Source: Rhodanobacter humi
Lineage (GTDB): Bacteria; Pseudomonadota; Gammaproteobacteria; Xanthomonadales; Rhodanobacteraceae
NCBI RefSeq assembly: GCF_041107455.1
Contig: NZ_JBGBPY010000001.1
Coordinates: 3,534,001-3,598,000, forward strand
Direction: 5' to 3'
Length of the DNA: 64,000 nucleotides
Positions 53,285 to 61,398 of the stretch are shown in pieces; position 1 is the stretch's first letter; the number at the start of each line of letters is the position of its first letter. The notes beneath the pieces were generated by a model. The model ran no database searches and had not been told where the DNA came from. It saw nothing but the letters and a program-made list of their open reading frames with translations. Both the position numbers and the translations under genes were made by a program.

Positions 53285-54169
53285 ATGACACAGCCAGCCA
53301 CTGCGGGCGCCCGTTTCCGCGCCGCGCTTGCCGCCGAATCCCCGTTGCAGGTGATCGGCGCGATCACCGCCTACGCCGGCCTGATGGCCAAACGGGTGGG
53401 TTACCGGGCGCTGTACCTGTCCGGCGGCGGCGTGGCCGCCAATTCGCTGGGCATGCCGGACCTGGGCATCTCGACGATGGAAGACGTGCTCACCGACGCA
53501 CGCCGCATCGTCGACGCCACGGGCCTGCCGCTGCTGGTCGACATCGACACCGGTTGGGGCGGCGCGTTCAACATCGCGCGCACCATCCGCAACTTCGAGC
53601 GCATCGGCGTGGCCGCGGTGCACATCGAGGATCAGGTGGGCCAGAAGCGCTGCGGTCATCGCCCCGGCAAGGAAGTGGTGCCGAAGGAGGAGATGGTCGA
53701 TCGCGTGAAGGCCGCGGTGGACGCGCGTACCGATCCCGGCTTCGTGATCATGGCGCGCACCGACGCGGCAGCGGTGGAGGGCCTCGACGCGGCGATCGAG
53801 CGTGCGGTGGCCTACGTCGAGGCCGGCGCCGACATGATCTTCCCCGAGGCGATGAAGACGCTGGACGACTACCGCAGGTTCAAGGCGGCGGTGCAGGTGC
53901 CGATCCTGGCCAACCTCACCGAGTTCGGTTCCACCCCGTTCTTCACCACCGACGAGCTGCGTTCGGCCGACGTGGACATCGCGTTGTACTGCTGCGGCGC
54001 CTACCGCGCCATGAACAAGGCGGCGCTGGGCTTCTACGAGACGGTGCGCCGCGAGGGCACGCAGAAGCACATCATCGATCGCCTGCAGACGCGCGAGGAG
54101 CTGTACGACTTCCTGGGCTACCACGCCTACGAGGACAAGCTCGACGCGCTGTTTTCCAACAAGAGCTGA
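53285..54169 (+). CDS. prpB: 2-methylisocitrate lyase PrpB
   Basis: PrpB cleaves 2-methylisocitrate to succinate and pyruvate. The 294-residue protein has the isocitrate-lyase superfamily features [60 protein letters not shown] with the catalytic KRCGH, and [20 protein letters not shown]. It is followed by a palindromic repeat and then prpC in the same direction. The ATG at 53285 follows GACGGAGGCCAC. Confidence 0.96.
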   Translation: MTQPATAGARFRAALAAESPLQVIGAITAYAGLMAKRVGYRALYLSGGGVAANSLGMPDLGISTMEDVLTDARRIVDATGLPLLVDIDTGWGGAFNIARTIRNFERIGVAAVHIEDQVGQKRCGHRPGKEVVPKEEMVDRVKAAVDARTDPGFVIMARTDAAAVEGLDAAIERAVAYVEAGADMIFPEAMKTLDDYRRFKAAVQVPILANLTEFGSTPFFTTDELRSADVDIALYCCGAYRAMNKAALGFYETVRREGTQKHIIDRLQTREELYDFLGYHAYEDKLDALFSNKS

Positions 54170-54180
54170 CACGCGGTCGC

Positions 54181-54250
54181 TGTAGGAGCGCACCCTGTGC
54201 GCGATGACGCTTTTCGCGAAGAGCTTTCGCGCACAGGGTGCGCTCCTACA
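54181..54250. repeat. REP-like palindrome between prpB and prpC
   Basis: TGTAGGAGCGCACCCTGTGC and its complement flank a spacer of about 20 bp. The GTAGGAGCG ends match the mfd/mdh elements, while the inner arms match 15357-15517. Confidence 0.9.
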
Positions 54251-54299
54251 CGCTCCGTTTTCCGCCGTTTCGCAATCCCTGCACCCCAGGAGACACCCC

Positions 54300-55445
54300 A
54301 TGAGCGAGCAAGTCCTTCCCAAGGCCAAGAAATCGGTCGCCCTGTCCGGCGTGGCCGCCGGCAACACCGCGCTGTGTACGGTGGGCCGCAGCGGCAACGA
54401 CCTGCACTACCGCGGCTACGACATCCATGACCTGGCGGCGAAGGGCTGCTTCGAGGAAGTGGCGCATCTCCTGGTTTACGGCGTGTTGCCGAACTGGACC
54501 GAACTGCAGAATTACAAGGCCAGGCTGAAGCGCCTGCGCGGCCTGCCGGCGCCGGTGAAGAGCGCGCTGGAACTGCTGCCCGCCGCCACCCACCCGATGG
54601 ACGTGCTGCGCACCGGCTGCTCGGTGCTGGGTACCGTGCTGCCGGAGAAGGACGACCACAACGTCACCGGCGCCCGCGACATCGCCGACCGCCTGATGGC
54701 CAGCTTCGGCTCGATGCTGCTGTACTGGTACCACTTCAGCCACAACGGCAAGCGCGTCGAGACCGCGACCGACGACGACTCCATCGCCGCGCACTTCCTG
54801 CACGTGCTGCACGGCAGGAAGCCCAGCGAGCTGCACGCGAACGCGCTGGACAAGTCGCTGGTGCTGTACGCCGAGCACGAGTTCAACGCCAGCACCTTCA
54901 CCGCCCGTGTGATCGCCGGCACCGGTTCGGACATGTATTCGGCGCTCACCGGCGCGATCGGCGCGCTGCGCGGCCCCAAGCACGGCGGCGCGAACGAGGT
55001 GGCGATGGAGATCATCGCGCGCTACCGCAACGCGAACGACGCGGAAGCCGACATCCGCGCTCGCGTCGAGCGCAAGGAAATCATCATCGGCTTCGGCCAT
55101 CCGGTGTACACGGTGTCCGATCCGCGCAACGAGATCATCAAGGAGATCTCGCGCAAGCTGTGCACGGACGGCGGCAACCCGACCCTGTTCGAGGTTTCCG
55201 AGCGGATCGAGAAGGTGATGGGTGAGGTCAAGAAGATGTTTCCCAACCTCGATTGGTTCTCCGCCAGCGCATATCACATGATGGGCGTGCCGACCGCGAT
55301 GTTCACGCCGCTGTTCGTGATCGCGCGCACCTCCGGCTGGAGCGCGCACGTGATCGAGCAGCGCGAGGACGGCAAGATCATCCGCCCCAGCGCGAACTAC
55401 ACCGGCCCGGAAGACCGGGTCTACGTGCCGATCGACAAGCGCTGA
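54300..55445 (+). CDS. prpC: 2-methylcitrate synthase PrpC
   Basis: A citrate-synthase-family enzyme of 381 residues condensing propionyl-CoA with oxaloacetate. It has [20 protein letters not shown] and [15 protein letters not shown] near the N-terminus, where prpC-type enzymes start. The catalytic residues are in [20 protein letters not shown] (His), [13 protein letters not shown] (His) and the C-terminal Asp region, with [31 protein letters not shown] precedes the ATG at 54300. The repeat between it and prpB probably leaves them in one transcript. A strong terminator follows. Confidence 0.95.
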   Translation: MSEQVLPKAKKSVALSGVAAGNTALCTVGRSGNDLHYRGYDIHDLAAKGCFEEVAHLLVYGVLPNWTELQNYKARLKRLRGLPAPVKSALELLPAATHPMDVLRTGCSVLGTVLPEKDDHNVTGARDIADRLMASFGSMLLYWYHFSHNGKRVETATDDDSIAAHFLHVLHGRKPSELHANALDKSLVLYAEHEFNASTFTARVIAGTGSDMYSALTGAIGALRGPKHGGANEVAMEIIARYRNANDAEADIRARVERKEIIIGFGHPVYTVSDPRNEIIKEISRKLCTDGGNPTLFEVSERIEKVMGEVKKMFPNLDWFSASAYHMMGVPTAMFTPLFVIARTSGWSAHVIEQREDGKIIRPSANYTGPEDRVYVPIDKR

Positions 55446-55468
55446 AGCGTCGGCAGTCCGAAACAGGG

Positions 55469-55492
55469 AGGGAGCCGCGAGGCTCCCTTTTT
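55469..55492 (+). terminator. Rho-independent terminator of prpC
   Basis: AGGGAGCC GCGA GGCTCCCT is a perfect 8-bp stem followed by TTTTC. Confidence 0.9.
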
Positions 55493-55953
55493 CGTGGGTG
55501 TGATGAGCGTTCGCGCTGCCGGCGCCTGCGCTCGTTACAGGTGTTGCAGATCTGATACAGGCCTCGACATCACGAATCCCTGGGCTCCGGAGCCTTGTTC
55601 TGCAGCATCGGAGGAGATGAGGCGGCAATCCCGCCCGATGCAACCTGTAACGCGGCTGGAACAGTGCATGCAGCGGCCTGATGCCACGTTGCCGATGCAA
55701 TGACCCCAACTGACTGATTTGCAGATGAATTATTCGCGCATGTCCGCTTGGCATTGCCCTTGCCAGTTCAGCTTGCTGCACACGCAAGACTAGGCGGGAT
55801 AGCCCAAGTCAACCAGGGGATTCCCGAGCACAACCGCAATCCGGCACAAGCCGGGAAGTGGCGGCGGTGTCTGGCGCTGCAGGCAACCGGTTCCGGCATC
55901 AGCCGGAATTGACGATGCAAGTCCTGATCGGGCTTTTCCAAGGAGAACGAACC
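55493..55953 (+). other. Long leader/regulatory region of the secretion cluster
   Basis: About 460 bp without a convincing gene. It holds GTTACAGG (55534-55541) and its exact complement CCTGTAAC (55644-55651), a further GATACAGG at about 55553, a sigma-54-like box at 55748, and a strong AAGGAGAACG ribosome binding site just before the first gene. The TACAGG motifs could be activator sites. Confidence 0.5.
55748..55764 (+). promoter_or_regulatory. Sigma-54-like promoter of the secretion cluster
   Basis: TTGGCATTGCCCTTGCC has GG and GC spaced 12 bp apart, as in the -24/-12 consensus TGGCAC-N5-TTGC. A transcript from here would carry a leader of about 180 bases before the first gene of the cluster. 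Confidence 0.5.
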
Positions 55954-56856
55954 ATGCGCAAGACACTCATCGCTACCGCTATCTGCCTGGGCCTGGGTTT
56001 CAGCATCTCGGCCATGGCCGACCACAACCATCAGACCAACGCCGGCGGCACCAACGCCCAGGACAGCTCGGCGGCGCTGCAGAACGTGGCCAACCAGAAC
56101 AACTCCAACAACACCAGCAATTCGAACAACACCAGCAGTTCCAACAACACCACGACCACGCTCAACACCGTTGTGGCGAACAGCGTGCTCAATGGTTCGG
56201 TATCGGGCGTCGGCGTCTCCGGCATCGGCAACAGCGCGATGAACTCGGGCAACGCCAATGGCGGTCACGGCGGGCTCGGCTTGGGCGTGGGTGCCACCTC
56301 TGCCCCGGGCGGCAACGGCGGCGATGCGCACAGCCATAGCGGTGACGGCGGAGCGGGGCTGGGCCTGAGCGCCGCGGTAGGCGGCTCCAACTCGGCTGAT
56401 GGCGGCAACAGCAACGGCAGCGCTGGCGACGGCACGAACGGCAGTCTGGCGGCGAACGGTGGTCACCATGGTTCGGGCAATGGTGGCAACGGTGGTAACA
56501 ACTCGAGTTCGGCCGGTGGCGGCAACGGCTCATGGGCAGGCGGCGCAGGCGGCAGCGGCTCCGCCGACGCGAGCAGCGGCTCGGGCTCGGGCACGGGCGG
56601 CAACAGCGGCGATAGCGCCAGCATGGGCGGCGCGGGCGGCGCCGGTGGCACGGGCGGCTCGGGCATGGGCGCGGGCGGCATGGGCGGCGCTGGCGGGACG
56701 GCCGCGGCGGATGCCGGCAGTTTCGACATGTCCAACCAGATGACCGGTACGGCCGTGGGCGCAGCCGGCATCGCAGTGATCGCGCAGAACAGCGGCGCGG
56801 CGGCACTGGTGCAGCAGAGCGTGAATGTGCAGGCCAACCTCACGGTCGGCCACTGA
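55954..56856 (+). CDS. Secreted Gly/Ser/Asn-rich low-complexity protein (candidate fibre subunit)
   Basis: A 300-residue exported protein I do not recognise as a named family. A Sec signal (TLIATAICLGLGFSISAMA) is followed by an Asn/Thr/Ser-rich stretch (NQNNSNNTSNSNN..., residues about 45-70). Then come TLNTVVANSVLNGSVSGVGV, a long Gly/Ser/Ala-rich core (about residues 95-260) with GGNGG, GGAGG and GGTGGSG runs, and a hydrophobic C-terminus VIAQNSGAAALVQQSVNVQA. The mature protein has no Cys. Composition suits an extended or amyloid-like fibre, but it lacks the FapB/FapC CxxC. First gene of the cluster, with an excellent ribosome binding site. Confidence 0.8.
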   Translation: MRKTLIATAICLGLGFSISAMADHNHQTNAGGTNAQDSSAALQNVANQNNSNNTSNSNNTSSSNNTTTTLNTVVANSVLNGSVSGVGVSGIGNSAMNSGNANGGHGGLGLGVGATSAPGGNGGDAHSHSGDGGAGLGLSAAVGGSNSADGGNSNGSAGDGTNGSLAANGGHHGSGNGGNGGNNSSSAGGGNGSWAGGAGGSGSADASSGSGSGTGGNSGDSASMGGAGGAGGTGGSGMGAGGMGGAGGTAAADAGSFDMSNQMTGTAVGAAGIAVIAQNSGAAALVQQSVNVQANLTVGH

Positions 56857-57012
56857 TGGAACCTCCCGCGGTGGGGCGCGAACGCCCCACCGCGGCTTTG
56901 CGGCGACTGCGTGCCACGAGGGAGCCGGAAGTGGGCAGCCATGCATGGGCAGCCGTGCGTGACACCCGACGGCGTCCTCCGCGACAGGCAGTCGCGGCGG
57001 GAGTACAGAATC

Positions 57013-57420
57013 ATGCGAACGTTCCGATTCGGTTGCGGGTTCCTGCTGTTGCTTTGCGTCGCAAGTCTTGATGCGCTGGCGACGGACGCGCCGCGGTCTG
57101 CCGTGCCGGCGCCCCGGACGGGCGTCACGACAGCGGTCGTGGCGGCACCGGCGCAGTCCGCCTATGTCGACGGCCTGGGCGCCAGCGTCAGCGGTTCCAC
57201 CCTGGCGCGGTCGCGCGGCGGCATCGAGACGACCACGGAGACCATGACGCTCAACGGCTCGGTGGACCACAACACCGATAACCATGTGGTGACCGGATCC
57301 AACCTGATCGACGGTGGCGCGTTCAGTGGTGCGGTCGGCTTGCCGACGGTGATCCAGAACACCGGCAACAACGTGCTGATCCAGACCGGCGTCATCGTCA
57401 ACGTGCAGTTCAAGCCATGA
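57013..57420 (+). CDS. Small secreted protein with double-glycine site and VIQN motif
   Basis: An unrecognised 135-residue exported protein. A Sec signal (RFGCGFLLLLCVASLDALA) precedes a linker with ASVSGSTLARSRGG, ending in Gly69-Gly70. This fits a bacteriocin-leader consensus (hydrophobic at -12, Ser -11, Leu -7, GG at -2/-1). The remaining 65 residues are Thr/Asn-rich (TMTLNGSVDHNTDNHVVTGS) and end in VIQNTGNNVLIQTGVIVNVQ. The ATG at 57013 has GGGAGTACAGAATC before it. The stop overlaps the start of the C39 peptidase gene by four bases, so the two are translationally coupled. Confidence 0.8.
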   Translation: MRTFRFGCGFLLLLCVASLDALATDAPRSAVPAPRTGVTTAVVAAPAQSAYVDGLGASVSGSTLARSRGGIETTTETMTLNGSVDHNTDNHVVTGSNLIDGGAFSGAVGLPTVIQNTGNNVLIQTGVIVNVQFKP

Positions 57421-58106
57421 GCAGGATGCTCCCGGCGCTTGCGATCGTGCTGGCGCTGGCCTGGCCCGGCGGCCTACTGGCCGGATCGGTGGAGATCAAC
57501 GGCGGTACGGGCTCGACCTACACGCTGCATCTGACCACCTTCAAGGAAGCGAAATTCAGGAACACCGTCCGGCAGAAGTACGACTTCAGTTGCGGCTCCG
57601 CCGCCGTGGCCACCTTGCTGACCTACCAGTACGGCTATCCGGTCACCGAGCAGGCGGCATTCGCGCAGATGTACGCACACGGCGACCGCGTCAGGATCAA
57701 CAAGGAAGGCTTCTCCCTGCTGGACATCAAGAGCTACCTGCAGACGCTCGGTTTCGAGGCCGACGGCTTCCGCCTGCCGCTGGACAAGCTCGCCCAGGAG
57801 CACCTGCCGGCGATCGTGCTGATCGTGGTGAATCGCTACCACCATTTCGTGGTCGTCAAGGGCCTGCTGGACGGTCGCGTGCTGGTGGGCGATCCCGCCT
57901 TGGGCACGCGCTCGATCCCGCGCGAACGGTTCGAAAAAATGTGGCAGGACAAGTTGCTGTTCGTGATTCACAACCGGCGCGATGAAGCGCACTTCAACCT
58001 GGTCAGCGACTGGCGCGCGGCGCCTCTTGCGCCGCTGGGCATGGGCATCGACCGACGCCTGATGGATTACACCACCATGCCGAAGTTCGGGCCCGGGCAG
58101 TACTGA
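57417..58106 (+). CDS. Exported C39-family cysteine peptidase (FapD-like)
   Basis: A 229-residue papain-like peptidase with a Sec signal (LPALAIVLALAWPGGLLAG) and a single C39 domain, not fused to an ABC transporter. The catalytic Cys59 is in QKYDFSCGSAAVATLLTY, His142/143 in NRYHHFVVVKG, and Asp159 in VGDPALG. This is the layout of FapD, the peptidase of the Pseudomonas Fap functional amyloid operon. C39 domains cleave after Gly-Gly; the genes on both sides encode proteins with such a site, so they are candidate substrates. It should act in the periplasm. Confidence 0.88.
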   Translation: MSRMLPALAIVLALAWPGGLLAGSVEINGGTGSTYTLHLTTFKEAKFRNTVRQKYDFSCGSAAVATLLTYQYGYPVTEQAAFAQMYAHGDRVRINKEGFSLLDIKSYLQTLGFEADGFRLPLDKLAQEHLPAIVLIVVNRYHHFVVVKGLLDGRVLVGDPALGTRSIPRERFEKMWQDKLLFVIHNRRDEAHFNLVSDWRAAPLAPLGMGIDRRLMDYTTMPKFGPGQY

Positions 58107-58116
58107 GGTGATGGTG

Positions 58117-58935
58117 ATGCAAAGCAAGAATCCAAAATCGAGAACGGGTCTGCGAGTCGTATTGCCCCTGTGCCTGCTCGGCAGCGCAGGCGTCGCCCAT
58201 GCCATGCCTGGAAGCGAGGCAGGCAATGCCCCCCAGCCACAACCATCAGCGGCGCCGTCGGCGGATCAGGCACAGGCCGATATCGCCGGCCTCGGGCAGC
58301 CGGTCAGTGACGCCAACCTCGACCATGCGCGTGGCGGTTTCGATCTCGGCGGCGGCTTGGTGGCCTCGTTCGGCCTGCAGGAGGAGACCTACATCAACGG
58401 CCTCCTGGTGATGTCCACGAGCATCAATATCCCGGACATCAGCAAGATCACGCAGCAACAGGCCGCCGCTCTGGCATCGACGCTCGACGGCTTGAACCTC
58501 GTGCAGAACGGACCGGGCAACGGAGCCGTTCCCGGCAAGGCAGCCACCGCGCCTCATGCCGGTTCGATCGCCCAGTCATCCAGCCCTCCGGCGGCAGTGG
58601 CCGGATCGAACGCATCGAACGGCGCCGTCGTCGCGCATGTTCCGAATCAGCCGAGCACCATCACGCCCGCCATGGATGCGCCAGCGGAAGCGGTTGGCGT
58701 GCCCGCGCCCGGTGCCGGCGGCGTGGGTTCGGCAGCCACCCGGAACAACCCGGGCGTCTCAGCCGCGCTCACGCAGGGCGGGGGACTGGCACAAGTCATT
58801 CAGAACACCTTGAACAATCAATCCATCCAGACCCTGACCACGCTCAACGTCTCGGTGAACACGTTGCAGGCGCTGCGCCAGATGAATCTGCAGAGCACCT
58901 TGCAGTCGGCGCAAATGCTCTCGTTCGGGCATTGA
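58117..58935 (+). CDS. Secreted protein with double-glycine site and VIQN motif
   Basis: An unrecognised exported protein of 272 residues. A Sec signal (LRVVLPLCLLGSAGVAHA) is followed by QPVSDANLDHARGG, ending in Gly73-Gly74. This fits the double-glycine leader pattern (Val -12, Ser -11, Leu -7). FDLGGGLVASFGLQEETYIN, an Ala/Pro-rich middle and VIQNTLNNQSIQTLTTLNVS follow. The C-terminal NLQSTLQSAQMLSFGH is amphipathic. Several starts are possible (GTG 58108, ATG 58111, ATG 58117); 58117 best fits the GAGGTG ribosome binding site. It is 10 bp after the C39 gene and upstream of the barrel gene. Confidence 0.78.
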   Translation: MQSKNPKSRTGLRVVLPLCLLGSAGVAHAMPGSEAGNAPQPQPSAAPSADQAQADIAGLGQPVSDANLDHARGGFDLGGGLVASFGLQEETYINGLLVMSTSINIPDISKITQQQAAALASTLDGLNLVQNGPGNGAVPGKAATAPHAGSIAQSSSPPAAVAGSNASNGAVVAHVPNQPSTITPAMDAPAEAVGVPAPGAGGVGSAATRNNPGVSAALTQGGGLAQVIQNTLNNQSIQTLTTLNVSVNTLQALRQMNLQSTLQSAQMLSFGH

Positions 58936-59009
58936 GTGTCTTGCGAACGTCGCCTGCGCATGCCTGATGGTGCCGAAGTCTCCCAAGATCGGTTAGACAA
59001 GGAGCTGAA

Positions 59010-60422
59010 ATGGAACGCAAAAGTCGGCAATGGGCATGCGCGGCCAGTTGCGCCGGGTTGATGGCGTTCGGTGGCTGGGCAAGCGCGCAGGAAGCATCGC
59101 CGCCCGCGTCGCCCGCCGAGGCGGGACATGGGTCGTCCGCCGACGCAGGGCATGACGATCCATCGTCTCCCGCGACGGTGCGCCAGCGCTTGCAGCAGCA
59201 GGATGCGGAGATCGACGCGATGCGCCACCAGATCGATGCGCAGATGGCGCAGCTCAAGCTGATGCGCCAGCAGCTGGCCCAGCAAGCGGCCGACTATGCA
59301 TCGCTGCGTCATGCGGTCGGCATGCGCGAGCTGGAACAACAGCGTGGCGGCAACCTGCAAACGACAGGGGTGAATTCGCCGACGCAGCCCATGCCGGTCG
59401 CATCCGCCGTGCAAACGGTGACGGCCGCCCACCCGCAGGAGGTCGGCCAGGCGCCGCCGAAGGACGCCCGTCCGCCCGAGGTGGCCCCCATCACCAATCA
59501 GCCCGGCGTGCTGACGCCGAGGCACAGCTTCGTGCTGGAGCCCTCGTACCAGTTCGGCTACTCCGCCGCCAACCAGGTCGATCTGGTGGGCTACACCATC
59601 ATCCCGGCCATCCTGATCGGCCTGATAGACATCCGCACGGTGCGCACCACCAGCCATACCGTGACGCTCACCGGGCGCTATGGCCTCACCAATCGCCTCG
59701 AACTGGAGGTGCGCGTGCCCTATGTCTGGGAGGGCAGCAACATCGTCAGCCGCGAAGTGTTCACCGGCACGGCGACGAACAACGTGCTGAACTCCAGCGG
59801 CAGCGGCATCGGCGACATCGAGGCCACCGCGCGCTACCAGTTCAACGACGGCGGCGCGGACAAGCCGTATTACATCGGCTGGCTCCGTTTCAAATCCCGT
59901 ACGGGCCAGGATCCCTTCGACGTGCGCACCGACTGCCAGACGCGCTGTATCGAGAATGTCACCGGCACGGGCCTGCCGCTGGAGTTGCCGACCGGCTCGG
60001 GCTTCTATTCCCTGCAGCCCGGACTCACCTGGCTGCTGCCGTCCGATCCCGTGGTGATCTTCGGCAACCTCAGCTACATGTACAACTTCGAACGGCACAA
60101 CGTGTCCGAGAACCTCGTGGTCGGCAAGCAGTTCATCGGCAACGTGAAGGTGGGCAATGTCGCCGATGCCAGCATCGGCGTCGGTTTCGCGATGAACGAC
60201 AAGGTGTCGTTGAGCCTCGGTTACGACCAGAGCTTCATCGGCGTGACTCGCGAGGCTGGCACCAAGGTGCCAGGTTCGACCAAGATCTGGCTGGGCTCGC
60301 TGCTGGTGGGCGGCTCCTATCGCATCAACCCCAAGCGGACCTTGAACTTCACGCTGGGCGTCGGCGTGACCCGCGATACGCCCGACGTGCTGATGACGGT
60401 GCGCATGCCGATGGCGTTCTGA
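59010..60422 (+). CDS. FapF-like outer-membrane transporter: coiled coil plus beta-barrel
   Basis: A 470-residue exported protein. A Sec signal (residues 1-27, ending ASA) precedes a coiled coil at residues about 57-110 (RQRLQQQDAEIDAMRHQIDA...). A Pro/Val-rich linker follows, then a beta-barrel of about 260 residues with SFVLEPSYQFGYSAANQVDL, HTVTLTGRYGLTNRLELEVR and LNFTLGVGVTRDTPDV, ending MPMAF with a C-terminal Phe. FapF of Pseudomonas has this architecture: a trimeric periplasmic coiled coil gating a barrel that secretes amyloid subunits. It is the last gene of the cluster. An AAGGAGCTGAA ribosome binding site precedes the ATG. Confidence 0.85.
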   Translation: MERKSRQWACAASCAGLMAFGGWASAQEASPPASPAEAGHGSSADAGHDDPSSPATVRQRLQQQDAEIDAMRHQIDAQMAQLKLMRQQLAQQAADYASLRHAVGMRELEQQRGGNLQTTGVNSPTQPMPVASAVQTVTAAHPQEVGQAPPKDARPPEVAPITNQPGVLTPRHSFVLEPSYQFGYSAANQVDLVGYTIIPAILIGLIDIRTVRTTSHTVTLTGRYGLTNRLELEVRVPYVWEGSNIVSREVFTGTATNNVLNSSGSGIGDIEATARYQFNDGGADKPYYIGWLRFKSRTGQDPFDVRTDCQTRCIENVTGTGLPLELPTGSGFYSLQPGLTWLLPSDPVVIFGNLSYMYNFERHNVSENLVVGKQFIGNVKVGNVADASIGVGFAMNDKVSLSLGYDQSFIGVTREAGTKVPGSTKIWLGSLLVGGSYRINPKRTLNFTLGVGVTRDTPDVLMTVRMPMAF

Positions 60423-60438
60423 GGGGATTGCCGGCCGG

Positions 60439-61113
60439 TCAGGTTGCTGCGGGTCGACACCGACGCCGCCGCAGCCAACCGCCGCCGCAGACCCCGACCA
60501 CCAGCGTCGCGTCGAGCAGGTATTTGACCCAGGCATGCGTCGCGAACCAGCCCGACCACAGGTGGTCGTGGGCAATCATGCGCGCCGCGGTCCAGGCGAT
60601 CGCGCCGGCGCCGAGGTAGACGATGACGGGGAAGCGCTCGATCAGCTTCAGGATCAGGGTCGAACCCCACACCACCAGCGGCACGCTGACGGCCAGGCCG
60701 AGCACCACCAGCAGCAGGTCGCCACGCGATGCGCCGGCGATCGCCAGCACGTTGTCCAGCCCCATCAGCGCGTCGGCGACGACGATGGTGCGCAGCGCGG
60801 CCCAGAAGCCGTCGGCGGCGGCGACGTCGTGCGATGCCTCGTCCTGCTTCAGCAGCTTCCAGGCGATCGGCAGCAGCAACAGGCCGCCGGCCAGCATCAG
60901 GCCCGGCAACTCCAGCAGCCAGACCACCACGGCGGTGAGCGCGATGCGCACGGCGACGGCGCCGAAGCTGCCCCAGAACACGGCCTTCTTCTGCAGCGGC
61001 GGAGGCAGCTTGCGCGCGGCCAGCGCGATCACGATGGCGTTGTCGCCGGCCAGCACCAGGTCGAGCAGGATGATGGTGGACAGGCCGGAGAGAAAGCTGG
61101 CTGGGAATTCCAT
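60439..61113 (-). CDS. TerC-family membrane protein (YjbE/Alx-like), probable Mn2+ exporter
   Basis: A 224-residue integral membrane protein with about seven helices. The TerC signature is complete: IILLDLVLAGDNAIVIALAA with DNA, then KKAVFWGSFGAVAVRI and VVADALMGLDNVLAIAGASR with the second DN. TerC proteins next to a yybP-ykoY riboswitch (see 61168-61290) are manganese exporters in other bacteria. The ATG at 61113 begins MEFPASFLSGLSTIILLDL, the usual N-terminus; a further ATG 24 bases upstream is unlikely. It is convergent with the FapF-like gene. Confidence 0.93.
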   Translation of the reverse strand: MEFPASFLSGLSTIILLDLVLAGDNAIVIALAARKLPPPLQKKAVFWGSFGAVAVRIALTAVVVWLLELPGLMLAGGLLLLPIAWKLLKQDEASHDVAAADGFWAALRTIVVADALMGLDNVLAIAGASRGDLLLVVLGLAVSVPLVVWGSTLILKLIERFPVIVYLGAGAIAWTAARMIAHDHLWSGWFATHAWVKYLLDATLVVGVCGGGWLRRRRCRPAAT

Positions 61114-61167
61114 GCGAGGGTCCGACGCGCCGAGCACATGCAGCGACGACGGACGCGCGCAGGACCG

Positions 61168-61290
61168 TCGTCACCGCAAAAGTCTCGTTCGCGACATCGG
61201 CCGCCGCGGTGTCCGGAGCGAGGCATCGCTCGTGATGACGAACACCGCACGGATGCATGACCGCATCCGGAACTACTCCCCTTTGGGTGG
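61168..61290 (-). ncRNA. yybP-ykoY manganese riboswitch upstream of terC
   Basis: On the minus strand the leader reads AAAGGGGAGTAG..., then a P2-like GC stem (GGATGCGGTCATGCATCC), a central CGTCATCACG and finally GAACGAGACTTTTGCGGTG, about 55 bp before the terC start. The GGGGAGTAG and GAGACTTTTGC ends with a central GTCA are hallmarks of the yybP-ykoY Mn2+-sensing aptamer. It should increase terC expression when Mn2+ is high. Exact boundaries are approximate. Confidence 0.82.
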
Positions 61291-61398
61291 TAGTCCGGCC
61301 ATTTTCGTGGCGGCCGGGGCAGGGGTCAAGCGCGCTGCGCTCCTGCCGGTGACGTGCGCCGGATACAATGGGCGTTTCTCCTCGCCGCGAGAACCGTC

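Noticed and set aside
55954-56856. Gly-rich frame as a non-coding low-complexity artefact
   Set aside because: A clean signal peptide, strong ribosome binding site, position in an operon and the shared C-terminal motif support a real gene.
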